The notes under the pieces: model-generated
Told to the model about the DNA's origin: nothing
Databases searched by the model: none
The model's input: the letters and a program-made list of their open reading frames with translations, nothing else
Program-made: the position numbers and the translations under genes
Origin: Paludibacteraceae bacterium
Lineage (GTDB): Bacteria > Bacteroidota > Bacteroidia > Bacteroidales > Paludibacteraceae
Reading direction: 5' to 3'
DNA: 64,000 nucleotides
Assembly (NCBI GenBank): GCA_905233375.1
Contig: CAJOEJ010000018.1
Location: 1 to 64,000 of the forward strand
Shown here: positions 47,974 through 57,398 of the stretch, in pieces
Layout: every line of letters starts with the position of its first letter
Position numbering within the stretch: the stretch's first letter is position 1

Positions 47974-50900
47974 ATGAAAAGGAACCAACATAGTTTATGG
48001 TTTGCGGCAGTACTCCTGCTGCTCTGTTTATGCTCCGTGACGGCATTTGCGGCGAACTATACGATCAACATGCCTCCGGAGAATGTGTCTATCTGCAAGA
48101 AAGACCTGCCTTATTCATGGATGGGTACCAACCGCACGAAAGCCGGTACGTACACCGAGAAGATCACCAGCCCCGACCAGCGCGAAGACGTGACCACCAA
48201 AGTGGACACCGTCCGTGTCTATACGCTCAAGCTGACCACGTACGACTATTTCATTGATGAGAAGAATTTCGAGCTCTGCAACCAGTGCTCGTTCACGTAT
48301 AACGGCAAGACGTACCGGTTCGACAAGCCGGGTGTCTATAATGACACGATCAAGCGCAGCGACCCGTGCCCCACCATCGTACGTATCAACGTCCGCAAAC
48401 AGACAGAATGGCATTTCTACGACACCGTACACTGGTGTGCCGGAGCGACCTACGAATGGTACGGGCAGCATCTGACCGAATACGGGGACTATATTGCCGA
48501 AGACGCGGATTCACTCCGTCATCTGCATCTGATCGTGCACAATACGGTGGAGCGTTTTGATACCGCCACCATCTGCAACGGAGAAGAGTACTGGTGGATG
48601 AACAACAAATACGACAAAGCCGGTGACTACTCCAACCGCAAACTCAAAACCAAATACGGCTGTGACAGTATATGCAACCTGCATTTGATCGTACTGCCAT
48701 TGCCTACACCGGTTCATTTTTACGATTCTGTCTGTCAGGGTTCGTACATCGAGCGGACCAGCCTTATTGACGGACACACCATCAAGATAGACAAGGACAC
48801 CGTTTATAATGATACTGTCAAGGCTGCCAACATGTGCGACAGTATCATTTCCTGGCATTTCTATTTCAAACCGGGCTTTTTCCACGAGGACATCATCCAG
48901 CACTTTGAGGGGGATACGGTCACTTGGCACGACAGGACCTTCGTCAATGATACCATTTGTCAGGATTCGGCGCTAAACCGTTTCGGTTGCGACTCCATAT
49001 GGCAACTGCGGTTGATCACCAAATACGAGCTCTACCGCCAGGTCAGCCGTTGCGAAGGCGATACCGCCATGCACGGCAAGACGGTGATCAGCACGAACAG
49101 CGTTTTCATCGACACGCTGATGAGCACGAAAGGCGCGGATTCGATCATCCATACTTCGTATAACTTCATCCGGCCGTTCTACAGCAAGGAATCCATCACT
49201 ATCTGCGAGAACCAGATCGTGGAATGGGTCGGTCACTTCGCCGACCATAACAATCCGTACCTGATAGACCCGGAAACGAACGACTCCACGCCGGTCTATA
49301 TGCAGTTGGAAGTTACGGCGGACAATTCGCCCAGATCGTTCTTTGACACGTATCACCTCGCTAACGGTTGCGACAGTACCTATGAGATCATTGTCACGGC
49401 GCAGAAAGCATACCTCAAAGATACGCTCGTCATCTGGTGTAACGATTCGCTGGACAAGTACGGACCGTTCGAATGGGTCGATAAATACGGCAACACCCAG
49501 TACTGGTCCCAGCACAACACGGATACGGTGATCATCACCTCTCTGGGCGGTACACAGCCGGATATTTTGCACTATACGACAGGCGGTGAAGGCTGGACTC
49601 CTATCTCGGGCGGTTGTGACAGTCTGGAACGAATGCGCCTGATCGTCACCGACCGCTGTCCACAACCGGATACGGTCTGGCTATGTCCGGGAGGCTCCGT
49701 AACAGTAGACGGATTCACCTATACCGAACCGGGCAGATATGCCAACTGGATGCCGTCTGAAGGGTCCGACGTACGGGACAGTTTGCACACGTTCGATATC
49801 CTTCGGGCAGAGTCCAAAGAAGTGGATGTTTACAAAGTAGTCCTCCAATCCGAATTGCCGTACGTATGGTACGGACGGTTGTTGTACACCACAGGAGTCT
49901 ATGATGAAACGGACCAGACGGTTCATCATTGCGACAGTGTGGTACACCTGCATTTGACCGTTGCTCCGACAAAATATGCAGATGGCGGAATTTTCAATTT
50001 CTGTATCGGAAAGGATCAGGAAATAATCCTGCCACACTCCGGTCATGTTGTCACACCCCAAAGCAATACGGAGAATTATCTGGATACCGTTGAATACCAG
50101 TTCACCTTTGTGGATGCCGAAGGGCATACACAGTCTGTCTTGGCGGACTCGGTTATTACGTATCATTTGGTGGGACACGAATCGCATTTCTACAACGAGG
50201 AAGATGTCATCAAGAACGGAGACACGTACGTATGGCACGATAATGGAAATCCGCGTATCATCACCGAACCGGGTGTCTATTTTGACAGCTGTACGACAGT
50301 ATGGGGCTGCGACTCCGTTTACCGATTATACCTCAAGCAGGTCAACAGCTGGTACCACAAGGATACCGCCTATGTCTGCCAGAATGAACTGCCGCACAAA
50401 TGGCACGGGAGAGATTTATACAAGGACAGTACCTATTTTGACAGCCTGCCTACTCATTTCGGCATGGACTCGGTATATGAGCACCGGCTGATCGTTTACA
50501 GGTCGTACCTGCTGGATACGTTTGTCAACATATGTCATGAGACCTATTATAATTATAAGGGCAAGACCATTCCTATCGCAGAAGGAGTCAGTTCGTATAT
50601 CTTCGACGATACTCTCAAAACCCAAATTACGGGTTGCGACTCCATTTACCGGTTCCATCTCTACCGCACCCCGAAAACGATCGTCAATGAAGGTGTCCAC
50701 CATACCGTTGAAGGAACCCCGTTCACATGGGAACCTATAGCGGGTCACCCGGTCACTTGCATCCAACAGGGTTCGTATTACGACACCATCCGCGCTGCCC
50801 TGACCGGTTGTGACAGTATCATCTATACCTTCGAACTGCGCTATGACCGTCCGTTCTTTGACCTGACCCAGGCGGATATATGCCAGACAGACGGCTATTA

Positions 50901-53900
50901 CGAATGGCGCGGAAGACGGTTCTATAATGATACGGTGGTAGCAGATACGTTCCCCACGAAGTATCTGAAACTGGACTCCATCTACCAGTTGGAGCTGACC
51001 GTCCATCCCGCATATTTCATCACGGAGACCCAGTATATCTGTCCGGGCGAAGGGGTCAACTTCGGCAACAGGTATATCACCGAACCGGGTATCTATTTCG
51101 ACACGGCTCACACCGCCGGCAAAGGGTGCGACAGTATCCACCAATTGATCCTCAATGCGGCGCCGCATTACTTCTTCCCCGAGACCATGACCTATGTCTA
51201 TGACTCCGAGTTACCGCTTCTGTGGCATGGTAAATCGCTGCCCGGCGAAGGTATATTCTACGACTCGCTCACCACGACCGTAGGACAGCCCTGCGACAGT
51301 ATTTACCAGGTTCAGGTGATCAAGAAACAATCCTACGAGTTCACCAAAGACACCTCTATCTGCGACGGCGAATACTATGATTTCTTTGGCACCAAATACT
51401 ACGAAAGCGGAACGTACAAGCAGTACTACCAGACCATCCACAACGTGGACTCCGTCTATATCCTCAACCTGACGGTTAATCCGGTCAGCTTCACGCGTCT
51501 GTCCGCCGATATATGTATAGGTCAGGGCTATCCGTTCCTGGACACCATTCTGAGAGAACCGACCGTTTATCGCGATACGCTTATCAACCCCAACACGCTC
51601 TGCGACAGTATCTTCGAAGTGGTCATCAACCAGTTCGACCAATCCGAAACGGTAGTGAACCATATCTTGTGCGAAGGAGGTGTTACGCAAATCGGAAGCA
51701 CGAATGTAAGCAGCGGAGGAGTTTATTATGAGACCCTCTCCGCCACCATCAGCGGATGTGACAGCGTGGTGAAACATATCGTGACGGTAGGCAAACCCTA
51801 TTACAGCGAAGAAACACATGTGATTCGCAAAGGGGACTCGTTCACGTGGCATCATTGCGGCACACCGGTAACAGTCACCGCGGAAGGTGAGTACTGGGAC
51901 AGTTGTTATACTACCTTGGGTTGCGACAGTGTGATGAAGCTGACGATAGCGTTCGTGAAAGACATCGTCTTCCCGACCCGCTATGACACCGTCTGTTATG
52001 CCGACCTGCCATACCTGTGGGACACCTATCCGGTCTCGAAAGCCATCACGGACGAGGGATTCCATTACGACACCTGCCGGGGCAACGGCGCGGACACCAT
52101 CCGTTCGCTGCACCTGACCATCATTCCTACAGCGCGCAGTTCCAGGAACCTCGAGTTCTGTTACGGATCCGCCTATCGTATCAATGGTATTCTTTATACC
52201 GAAGATGCCGTAGTGACCGATACCGTACCGGGTCGGCACGGTTGCGACTCCATCGTGACGTACCGTCTCAAGTTCTATCCGAAATACGAAGAGACCCGAA
52301 CAGTCAAACTCACATCGGCGCAACCCTACTATGAGGTGAAAGGTGCGCTGAACGTGGTCGGCGGAGATACGATCATCAATACCACCGGTATCTATTATTT
52401 CCGCTATGCCTCCGTCAACGGTTGCGACTCGCTCGTCACCCTTATCGTGGATGCGTGCAAAGGTACCAAACTGAATGTGATCCCCTATAACATGTGTCAG
52501 GGCGACGCCATCACGATTAACGGCAAACGCATCACGCAGTCCGGTTCGTACGATTTCTGGTTCAGCGCCAATGACGGGTGCGACTCCATCGTGCGCTATG
52601 TTGTCAAAGTGAATCCGTCTCACGAGTACGTGGAAACCGCATCGATATGCAAGAACAGTGCGTTCCGGTGGAACGGTCACCATAATGACACGGTTTATAC
52701 CCGTCAGGGTATTTACTTCGACTCGCTCAAGACGGACTTGGGATGCGACAGTGTCTATATCCTCAAGTTGACGTACAAGCGAACCGACCTGCTGGACACC
52801 ATTGTCTCCTGGTGTGCAGACAGCCTGCCCTATTCATACAAAGGGAAACAGTACTACGAAGACCATGTCTTCTATGACACGCTGTCCAATAATATCGAGG
52901 GTTGCGACAGTGTGCTCAGATGGAACTTCAAAGTGAATTACCACTGTTCGGCGTACGACCAGTACTATCGCTGCGTGGGTCAGAGCAAGATCATTGACGG
53001 CATTGTGATAGACCACGAGGGCACGTACTCCCACCATCACCTGACGGCGGATGGTCAAGACTCGCTATACCGCTTCACCGTACATGACGTAAAGCCTTTC
53101 AGGGACACTATCCGGCTCTCCGGATGTGACTCCGTCGGATACCGCGGTAAGATGTACTATGCACGCGGACCCGGACGGGAGAACTTCGGCGTGGATCTGA
53201 CGTATCCTTTGGTCGGCGAAGACGGATGCGACAGTCTGATCCACCTGGACCTCACCATCAACCTGTCCTCTCCGACGCACGTGTACAGCCAGACGATCGC
53301 CGATTTTGACTCTGTTCGCTTCGGACCGTATTACTATAATACGTCCGGTGCTCACAGCATTACCTATACCAACATAAACAACTGTGACAGCGTTGAGGTG
53401 CTCCAATTGACCGTACTGGAAACTGAGTACAAAGATATCGTACATTACCAGTTGTGCGCAGGTGATCCGCGAGGCATAGAGGTATTCGGCAAACGCTATA
53501 CGGCGGATCAGGAATACACGTATATTGTGGATACGACCTGGATAGCCGGCAGACCCATCATCCGTACAGCCGATATCACGGTGCGCAATCCGTTTATCAT
53601 CACGCGCTTCGATGCGCAGCCGAACCAGCTCATCTGTTCCGACTTCGAAACGATGTTCAATGTGCAGTTCTCGGCGGCCGACCCGCTGAACCTGCCCGAT
53701 TACTATGCAGTCGATTTCCTCGTAGGCGATTTCGAAGCGCACCCGATGCATCAGGAATATCCTGTAAACGGAAAGACGACGCTTGATATCTCCATGAACG
53801 GACAAGGCAAGTATATCATTCCGGGTAACTACCGCTATCGTCTCAAGTTCTGGTCTGCCGCCTGTGAGTTCAATGACACCACCTTCGAAGGTTCCATCCT

Positions 53901-54426
53901 CGTTCGCTATCCGGCAGATGTCATGGAGTCCGCCTGGGATGATGCCGTCATGCTGGTGAACGAACAATACAACGGAGGAGGCTGGGTGTTCGTAGCGCCC
54001 TACAGATGGCAGGTATTCTCCGCCCAGGGCGTGGACAAGACCGCCCTGGTAGCCGGTGACGTCACGCAACCCTATCTCTACTCTTCCGCGCTGGAAGAAG
54101 GAGACCGTATCATCGCTACGTTGATGCGGGAAGGATACGACGAACCTGTTCCGTCCTGCGAGTATATCTTCACACCGAGCCTCTCGCTCTTGCCGAACGC
54201 GATATTGGTGTACCCGACCGCCGTACAAGCCAAAATGCCTGTCACCGTTTCCTCCAGCCATGCAGGAACGTTCCGGCTGATGGATTATACCGGTCGCACC
54301 TATACGACAGGAACATTCGACGAAGGAGAGACGCAGATCACCATGCCGGGAGTGGAAGGATGCTACATTATGGTACTCAAAGACGAGCAAGGCAATAAGA
54401 AAACACAAAAACTCATTGTCTATTAA
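47974..54426 (+). CDS. Giant repetitive secreted protein with T9SS type A sorting domain
   Basis: 2,150 residues. Signal peptide (about 1-27), then about 28-30 degenerate repeats of 60-80 residues. Each has an early Cys (often in a context like ICxxxxYxW), a W(Y/H)G or FxG turn, a GxYxDT strand, then the hallmark GCDSI(Y/W)xLxLxV; examples are YGCDSICNLHLIV, FGCDSIWQLRLIT and WGCDSVYRLYL. A few copies have lost the Cys (GADSI, GMDSV, VDSVY). A non-repeat domain (about 1885-2070) precedes a C-terminal sorting domain (LPNAILVYPTAVQAKMPVTV in part, GCYIMVLKDEQGNKKTQKLIVY in part). It should be exported by T9SS and anchored or released at the surface; the role may be adhesion or gliding-related. 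Confidence 0.88.
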   Translation: MKRNQHSLWFAAVLLLLCLCSVTAFAANYTINMPPENVSICKKDLPYSWMGTNRTKAGTYTEKITSPDQREDVTTKVDTVRVYTLKLTTYDYFIDEKNFELCNQCSFTYNGKTYRFDKPGVYNDTIKRSDPCPTIVRINVRKQTEWHFYDTVHWCAGATYEWYGQHLTEYGDYIAEDADSLRHLHLIVHNTVERFDTATICNGEEYWWMNNKYDKAGDYSNRKLKTKYGCDSICNLHLIVLPLPTPVHFYDSVCQGSYIERTSLIDGHTIKIDKDTVYNDTVKAANMCDSIISWHFYFKPGFFHEDIIQHFEGDTVTWHDRTFVNDTICQDSALNRFGCDSIWQLRLITKYELYRQVSRCEGDTAMHGKTVISTNSVFIDTLMSTKGADSIIHTSYNFIRPFYSKESITICENQIVEWVGHFADHNNPYLIDPETNDSTPVYMQLEVTADNSPRSFFDTYHLANGCDSTYEIIVTAQKAYLKDTLVIWCNDSLDKYGPFEWVDKYGNTQYWSQHNTDTVIITSLGGTQPDILHYTTGGEGWTPISGGCDSLERMRLIVTDRCPQPDTVWLCPGGSVTVDGFTYTEPGRYANWMPSEGSDVRDSLHTFDILRAESKEVDVYKVVLQSELPYVWYGRLLYTTGVYDETDQTVHHCDSVVHLHLTVAPTKYADGGIFNFCIGKDQEIILPHSGHVVTPQSNTENYLDTVEYQFTFVDAEGHTQSVLADSVITYHLVGHESHFYNEEDVIKNGDTYVWHDNGNPRIITEPGVYFDSCTTVWGCDSVYRLYLKQVNSWYHKDTAYVCQNELPHKWHGRDLYKDSTYFDSLPTHFGMDSVYEHRLIVYRSYLLDTFVNICHETYYNYKGKTIPIAEGVSSYIFDDTLKTQITGCDSIYRFHLYRTPKTIVNEGVHHTVEGTPFTWEPIAGHPVTCIQQGSYYDTIRAALTGCDSIIYTFELRYDRPFFDLTQADICQTDGYYEWRGRRFYNDTVVADTFPTKYLKLDSIYQLELTVHPAYFITETQYICPGEGVNFGNRYITEPGIYFDTAHTAGKGCDSIHQLILNAAPHYFFPETMTYVYDSELPLLWHGKSLPGEGIFYDSLTTTVGQPCDSIYQVQVIKKQSYEFTKDTSICDGEYYDFFGTKYYESGTYKQYYQTIHNVDSVYILNLTVNPVSFTRLSADICIGQGYPFLDTILREPTVYRDTLINPNTLCDSIFEVVINQFDQSETVVNHILCEGGVTQIGSTNVSSGGVYYETLSATISGCDSVVKHIVTVGKPYYSEETHVIRKGDSFTWHHCGTPVTVTAEGEYWDSCYTTLGCDSVMKLTIAFVKDIVFPTRYDTVCYADLPYLWDTYPVSKAITDEGFHYDTCRGNGADTIRSLHLTIIPTARSSRNLEFCYGSAYRINGILYTEDAVVTDTVPGRHGCDSIVTYRLKFYPKYEETRTVKLTSAQPYYEVKGALNVVGGDTIINTTGIYYFRYASVNGCDSLVTLIVDACKGTKLNVIPYNMCQGDAITINGKRITQSGSYDFWFSANDGCDSIVRYVVKVNPSHEYVETASICKNSAFRWNGHHNDTVYTRQGIYFDSLKTDLGCDSVYILKLTYKRTDLLDTIVSWCADSLPYSYKGKQYYEDHVFYDTLSNNIEGCDSVLRWNFKVNYHCSAYDQYYRCVGQSKIIDGIVIDHEGTYSHHHLTADGQDSLYRFTVHDVKPFRDTIRLSGCDSVGYRGKMYYARGPGRENFGVDLTYPLVGEDGCDSLIHLDLTINLSSPTHVYSQTIADFDSVRFGPYYYNTSGAHSITYTNINNCDSVEVLQLTVLETEYKDIVHYQLCAGDPRGIEVFGKRYTADQEYTYIVDTTWIAGRPIIRTADITVRNPFIITRFDAQPNQLICSDFETMFNVQFSAADPLNLPDYYAVDFLVGDFEAHPMHQEYPVNGKTTLDISMNGQGKYIIPGNYRYRLKFWSAACEFNDTTFEGSILVRYPADVMESAWDDAVMLVNEQYNGGGWVFVAPYRWQVFSAQGVDKTALVAGDVTQPYLYSSALEEGDRIIATLMREGYDEPVPSCEYIFTPSLSLLPNAILVYPTAVQAKMPVTVSSSHAGTFRLMDYTGRTYTTGTFDEGETQITMPGVEGCYIMVLKDEQGNKKTQKLIVY

Positions 54427-54467
54427 TACTCCGTCCCTCTATTTCGGGTAAATTTTTAAAAAAGTGT

Positions 54468-54497
54468 CATACACTCTTGTGTATGTCATTTTTTTTT
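54468..54497 (+). terminator. Terminator overlapping the ddl promoter
   Basis: CATACAC/GTGTATG stem with loop TCTT, followed 3 nt later by T9. The stem-loop contains the -33 TTG of the next promoter. Confidence 0.65.
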
Positions 54498-54507
54498 AGT
54501 ACCTTTG
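54477..54507 (+). promoter_or_regulatory. Promoter of ddl
   Basis: TTG (54477-54479), 20 bp, TACCTTTG (54500-54507). Confidence 0.87.
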
Positions 54508-54532
54508 CAGCGTTTTTTATAGTAGGGATAAA

Positions 54533-55588
54533 ATGAAACGGAAAATAGCCATTATAGCAGGAGGAGACAGTAGCGAACATGAGGTGTCGCTGCGTTCGGC
54601 AGCGGGTATTTATTCCTTCATGGACAAGGAGCGCTATGATATCACTATCGTTGTGTTGAAAGGCAACGAATGGGTTGTAGCCGATGTACAAGGTGACAAA
54701 GTACAATGTACAAAGGATTTCATCGACAAGAATGATTTTTCTTTTACGCGCGCGGGCGTCAAGCACACGTTCGATTTCGCTTATATCACTATCCACGGCA
54801 CTCCGGGCGAGAACGGTGTTCTGCAGGGATACCTCGATATGATCGGTATGCCGTACTCCTGTTGCGGCGTGCTGGCAGCCGCGCTGACATTCAACAAATA
54901 TGCCTGCAACCATTACCTGTCCTATTTCGGATTCCATATCGCCAACAGCATGATGCTTCGTGCCGGACAGAAACTGCCGAACGCGCCGAAGATCGCAGAG
55001 ACTCTGGGTCTGCCGTGCTTTATCAAGAGCAATGTGGGAGGGTCGAGTTTCGGTTGCACGAAAGTGAAGACGGTAGAGGATATCTATCCTGCTATCGAGC
55101 GTGCGTTCCAAGAGGGCGACGAGGTCATCTGCGAATCGTACATGCAAGGCACGGAGGTGACCTGCGGTGTATATAAGACGAAGGACAAAGCGGTTGCATT
55201 CCCGATCACGGAGGTGGTAACGCATAACGAGTTCTTCGACTATGACGCGAAGTACAAAGGCGAGGTGGATGAGATCACGCCGGCACGTATTCCCGACGAG
55301 GTGCGCGACAAGATACAAGCCGAGACGCTGCGTCTGTACGATATCATCGGAGCACAGGGTATCATCCGCGTGGACTGGATCATCACGAAGAAGGAACAAT
55401 GCTACAATGTACAAAGGGACAATGTACAAGGTACAAAGGAGGATGTACAGATCAACCTGCTCGAAGTGAATACGACACCGGGCATGACGCCGACCAGCTT
55501 CATCCCGCAACAGGTACGGGCGGCAGGACTCGACATCAAAGACGTACTGACTGATATTATTGAAAACCAATTTACAAATCGTCAATAA
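54533..55588 (+). CDS. ddl: D-alanine-D-alanine ligase
   Basis: 351 residues. ATP-grasp ligase making D-Ala-D-Ala for peptidoglycan. IAIIAGGDSSEHEVSLRSA (about 4-22), HGTPGENGVLQGYLDMIGMPYSCCG (in part, about 88-112), the ATP-binding FIKSNVGGSSFGCTKV near 163 and NLLEVNTTPGMTPTSFIPQQ near 308. Two in-frame micro-repeats are present: VQGDKVQCTK (52-61) and VQRDNVQGTK (293-302). The second splits the usual short turn before INLLEVN. The C-terminal NRQ and stop lie in another repeat (55572-55620). All catalytic motifs are intact, so the enzyme is probably functional. Confidence 0.95.
   Translation: MKRKIAIIAGGDSSEHEVSLRSAAGIYSFMDKERYDITIVVLKGNEWVVADVQGDKVQCTKDFIDKNDFSFTRAGVKHTFDFAYITIHGTPGENGVLQGYLDMIGMPYSCCGVLAAALTFNKYACNHYLSYFGFHIANSMMLRAGQKLPNAPKIAETLGLPCFIKSNVGGSSFGCTKVKTVEDIYPAIERAFQEGDEVICESYMQGTEVTCGVYKTKDKAVAFPITEVVTHNEFFDYDAKYKGEVDEITPARIPDEVRDKIQAETLRLYDIIGAQGIIRVDWIITKKEQCYNVQRDNVQGTKEDVQINLLEVNTTPGMTPTSFIPQQVRAAGLDIKDVLTDIIENQFTNRQ
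54686..54716 (+). repeat. GTACAAAGG micro-repeat inside ddl, copy 1
   Basis: 31 bp encoding VQGDKVQCTK in frame. Confidence 0.85.
55409..55439 (+). repeat. GTACAAAGG micro-repeat inside ddl, copy 2
   Basis: 31 bp encoding VQRDNVQGTK in frame. Confidence 0.85.
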
Positions 55589-55620
55589 ATCGTCCAATCG
55601 TAAATCGTCAAATCGTAAAT
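55572..55620 (+). repeat. AATCGTCAA/AATCGTAAA micro-repeat spanning the ddl stop
   Basis: ACAAATCGTCAATAAATCG, TCCAATCGTAAATCG, TCAAATCGTAAATAA in tandem, covering the last ddl codons and the gap to the prenyl synthase gene. Confidence 0.75.
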
Positions 55621-55623
55621 AAT

Positions 55624-56592
55624 ATGATAGATATTAACAAAGCGATCGAATCGCTGAACTGGAACAAAGAGCCGAAAGGGCTGTATGAACCGATAGCATA
55701 TGCATTGGCATCGGGCGGTAAACGGTTGCGTCCGACCATGACGCTGATAGCAGCAGAGACGATTCTGAACGGCAGTCTGCTGAACGGCAATGTGATAGAG
55801 GATGTACTGCCGGCGGCGTTAGCGCTGGAGGTGTTCCATAACTTCACCCTGCTGCACGACGATGTGATGGACAAGGCTCCGCTCCGCCGCGGTCGCGAGA
55901 CGGTTCATGTCAGATGGAACAACAACACCGCCATTCTGTCCGGCGACCAGATGCTGATAGAGGCGTACAAACTGCTGGCGCAGGTTCCCAATGACAAAGT
56001 AGCCGGTGTACTGAACCTCTTCAACGAGATGGCGACGGGTGTATGCGAAGGTCAGCAGTACGATGTCGATTTCGAGCATATGAGCCAGGTGAGCATCGAC
56101 GACTACCTGATGATGATAGAGAAGAAGACCTCCGTGCTGTTGGCATATGCAATGCGTATCGGCGGTTATATAGCGGGTGCGACCCCTGCCCAGCAGGAGG
56201 CGTTGTACCAATACGGACTGCACATCGGGCTGGCGTTCCAGATTCAGGACGATATCCTCGATGTCTATGGAGACCCGAAGACATTCGGCAAGCAGACAGG
56301 CGGAGACATATGCAGCAACAAGAAGACCATTCTGCTGCTCACAGCAATGGAGACGGCGGACGCGGAGAGCAAGGCGGAGCTTTTGGGATGGATGATGGCG
56401 ACCGACCGTGACGAGGAGAAGATCAACGGCGTGACGGAGATATACAACCGTCTGGGCGTACGCGAGGCGTGCGAGACCATCATGGAGGAGCACACGGCGT
56501 TAGCGCTTGCCCAGTTGGACAAACTGCCGCAAAACAGCGCAACCGAATCCCTGCGCGAGCTGGCTGAGAAACTTGCCACCCGCAAGAATTAA
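55624..56592 (+). CDS. Polyprenyl synthetase (trans-isoprenyl diphosphate synthase)
   Basis: 322 residues. Condenses isopentenyl diphosphate onto an allylic primer. Both Asp-rich motifs are present: LLHDDVMDKAPLRRG (about 76-90; the FARM as DDVMD) and FQIQDDILDVYGDPKTFGKQ (about 198-217; SARM as DDILD), with GGKRLRPTM near 32 and GDQMLIEAYKLL near 103. Bulky residues before the first motif are small (HNFTLLHDD), which allows medium or long chains; it could be geranylgeranyl-, farnesyl- or octaprenyl-type and I cannot decide which. It follows ddl in an apparent operon. Confidence 0.92.
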   Translation: MIDINKAIESLNWNKEPKGLYEPIAYALASGGKRLRPTMTLIAAETILNGSLLNGNVIEDVLPAALALEVFHNFTLLHDDVMDKAPLRRGRETVHVRWNNNTAILSGDQMLIEAYKLLAQVPNDKVAGVLNLFNEMATGVCEGQQYDVDFEHMSQVSIDDYLMMIEKKTSVLLAYAMRIGGYIAGATPAQQEALYQYGLHIGLAFQIQDDILDVYGDPKTFGKQTGGDICSNKKTILLLTAMETADAESKAELLGWMMATDRDEEKINGVTEIYNRLGVREACETIMEEHTALALAQLDKLPQNSATESLRELAEKLATRKN

Positions 56593-56629
56593 ACGAACCA
56601 ATGGTAAACGAATAAACCGTAAACAGAAA
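56592..56629 (+). repeat. GTAAACGAATAAACC-type spacer
   Basis: ACGAACCAATGGTAAACGAA then TAAACCGTAAACAG. A low-complexity spacer of the same kind as 55572-55620. Confidence 0.5.
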
Positions 56630-56630
56630 G

Positions 56631-57398
56631 ATGCCTTATCGAAGACTACCGAACACAGACCTGGCACGGTTGTATGCTTTGCAGCATGCCGTTGAATGTG
56701 CACAGAGCGCGGACTACACGGAGCAGGTGATCCCCTACAAAGTGCTGAGCGAAGCGCAACGGTTCTTAGCGTCGTATGAGAACACTGTTATCCAGTCGAA
56801 GGACAACTACAAATCCTCCGTGAGCGCGAACAAACAGTACCGCCATATAGTACAGAACGCGCGCATGTATATATCGCATTTCATCCAGGTACTGAACCTG
56901 GCTGTTATCCGCGGCGAGATCAAGAAAGAGCAGAAACTGCTGTACGGGCTGGATCCCCACCAGCATGTTGTGCCGGATCTGTCCACGGAGGAGTATATCC
57001 TGGAATGGGGCAAGAAGATTATTGACGGCGAACAGAAACGCATGGCGAACGGCGGTTTCCCCATTTACAACCCGGCGATCAACAAAGTGAAGGTACACTA
57101 TGACATTTTCTGCGAACACCAGCGCCAGCACGCCTTCCATATGCAGAACACGGAGCGTGTGCAAGGCGATCTGGATTCGCTGCGTGCCCAGGCGGACGCA
57201 CTGATCCTCACCATATGGAACCTCGTGGAGGAGTATTACAAGGATCTGCTGCCCTACGCGAAAATGATGAAATGCCAGATGTACGGCGTGATCTATTACT
57301 ACCGCAAGGGCGAAAGAAAACTCTCAGCCGAGAGCGACCGAGAGATTCAACACATACGGGATATACAACCGACTATCCAATGGTCTGCTGAGGAGTAA
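56631..57398 (+). CDS. Conserved hypothetical Bacteroidales protein
   Basis: 255 residues, no signal peptide, mostly helical. Two helical halves: about 10-105 (ALQHAVECAQSADYTEQVIPYKV in part, then KQYRHIVQNARMYISHFIQVLNLA in part) and about 140-235 (HYDIFCEHQRQHAFHMQNTE near 158, LILTIWNLVEEYYKDLLPYAK near 192). I do not recognise a named family and see no catalytic motif. Third gene of the ddl-prenyl synthase unit. Its 3' end overlaps the convergent formyl-THF ligase gene by 26 bp. Confidence 0.72.
   Translation: MPYRRLPNTDLARLYALQHAVECAQSADYTEQVIPYKVLSEAQRFLASYENTVIQSKDNYKSSVSANKQYRHIVQNARMYISHFIQVLNLAVIRGEIKKEQKLLYGLDPHQHVVPDLSTEEYILEWGKKIIDGEQKRMANGGFPIYNPAINKVKVHYDIFCEHQRQHAFHMQNTERVQGDLDSLRAQADALILTIWNLVEEYYKDLLPYAKMMKCQMYGVIYYYRKGERKLSAESDREIQHIRDIQPTIQWSAEE

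Noticed and set aside
47974..54426. Long antisense frames (up to 490 codons) opposite the giant protein gene
   Set aside because: They mirror a biased codon pattern of the repetitive plus-strand gene, lack promoters and have no recognisable domains.
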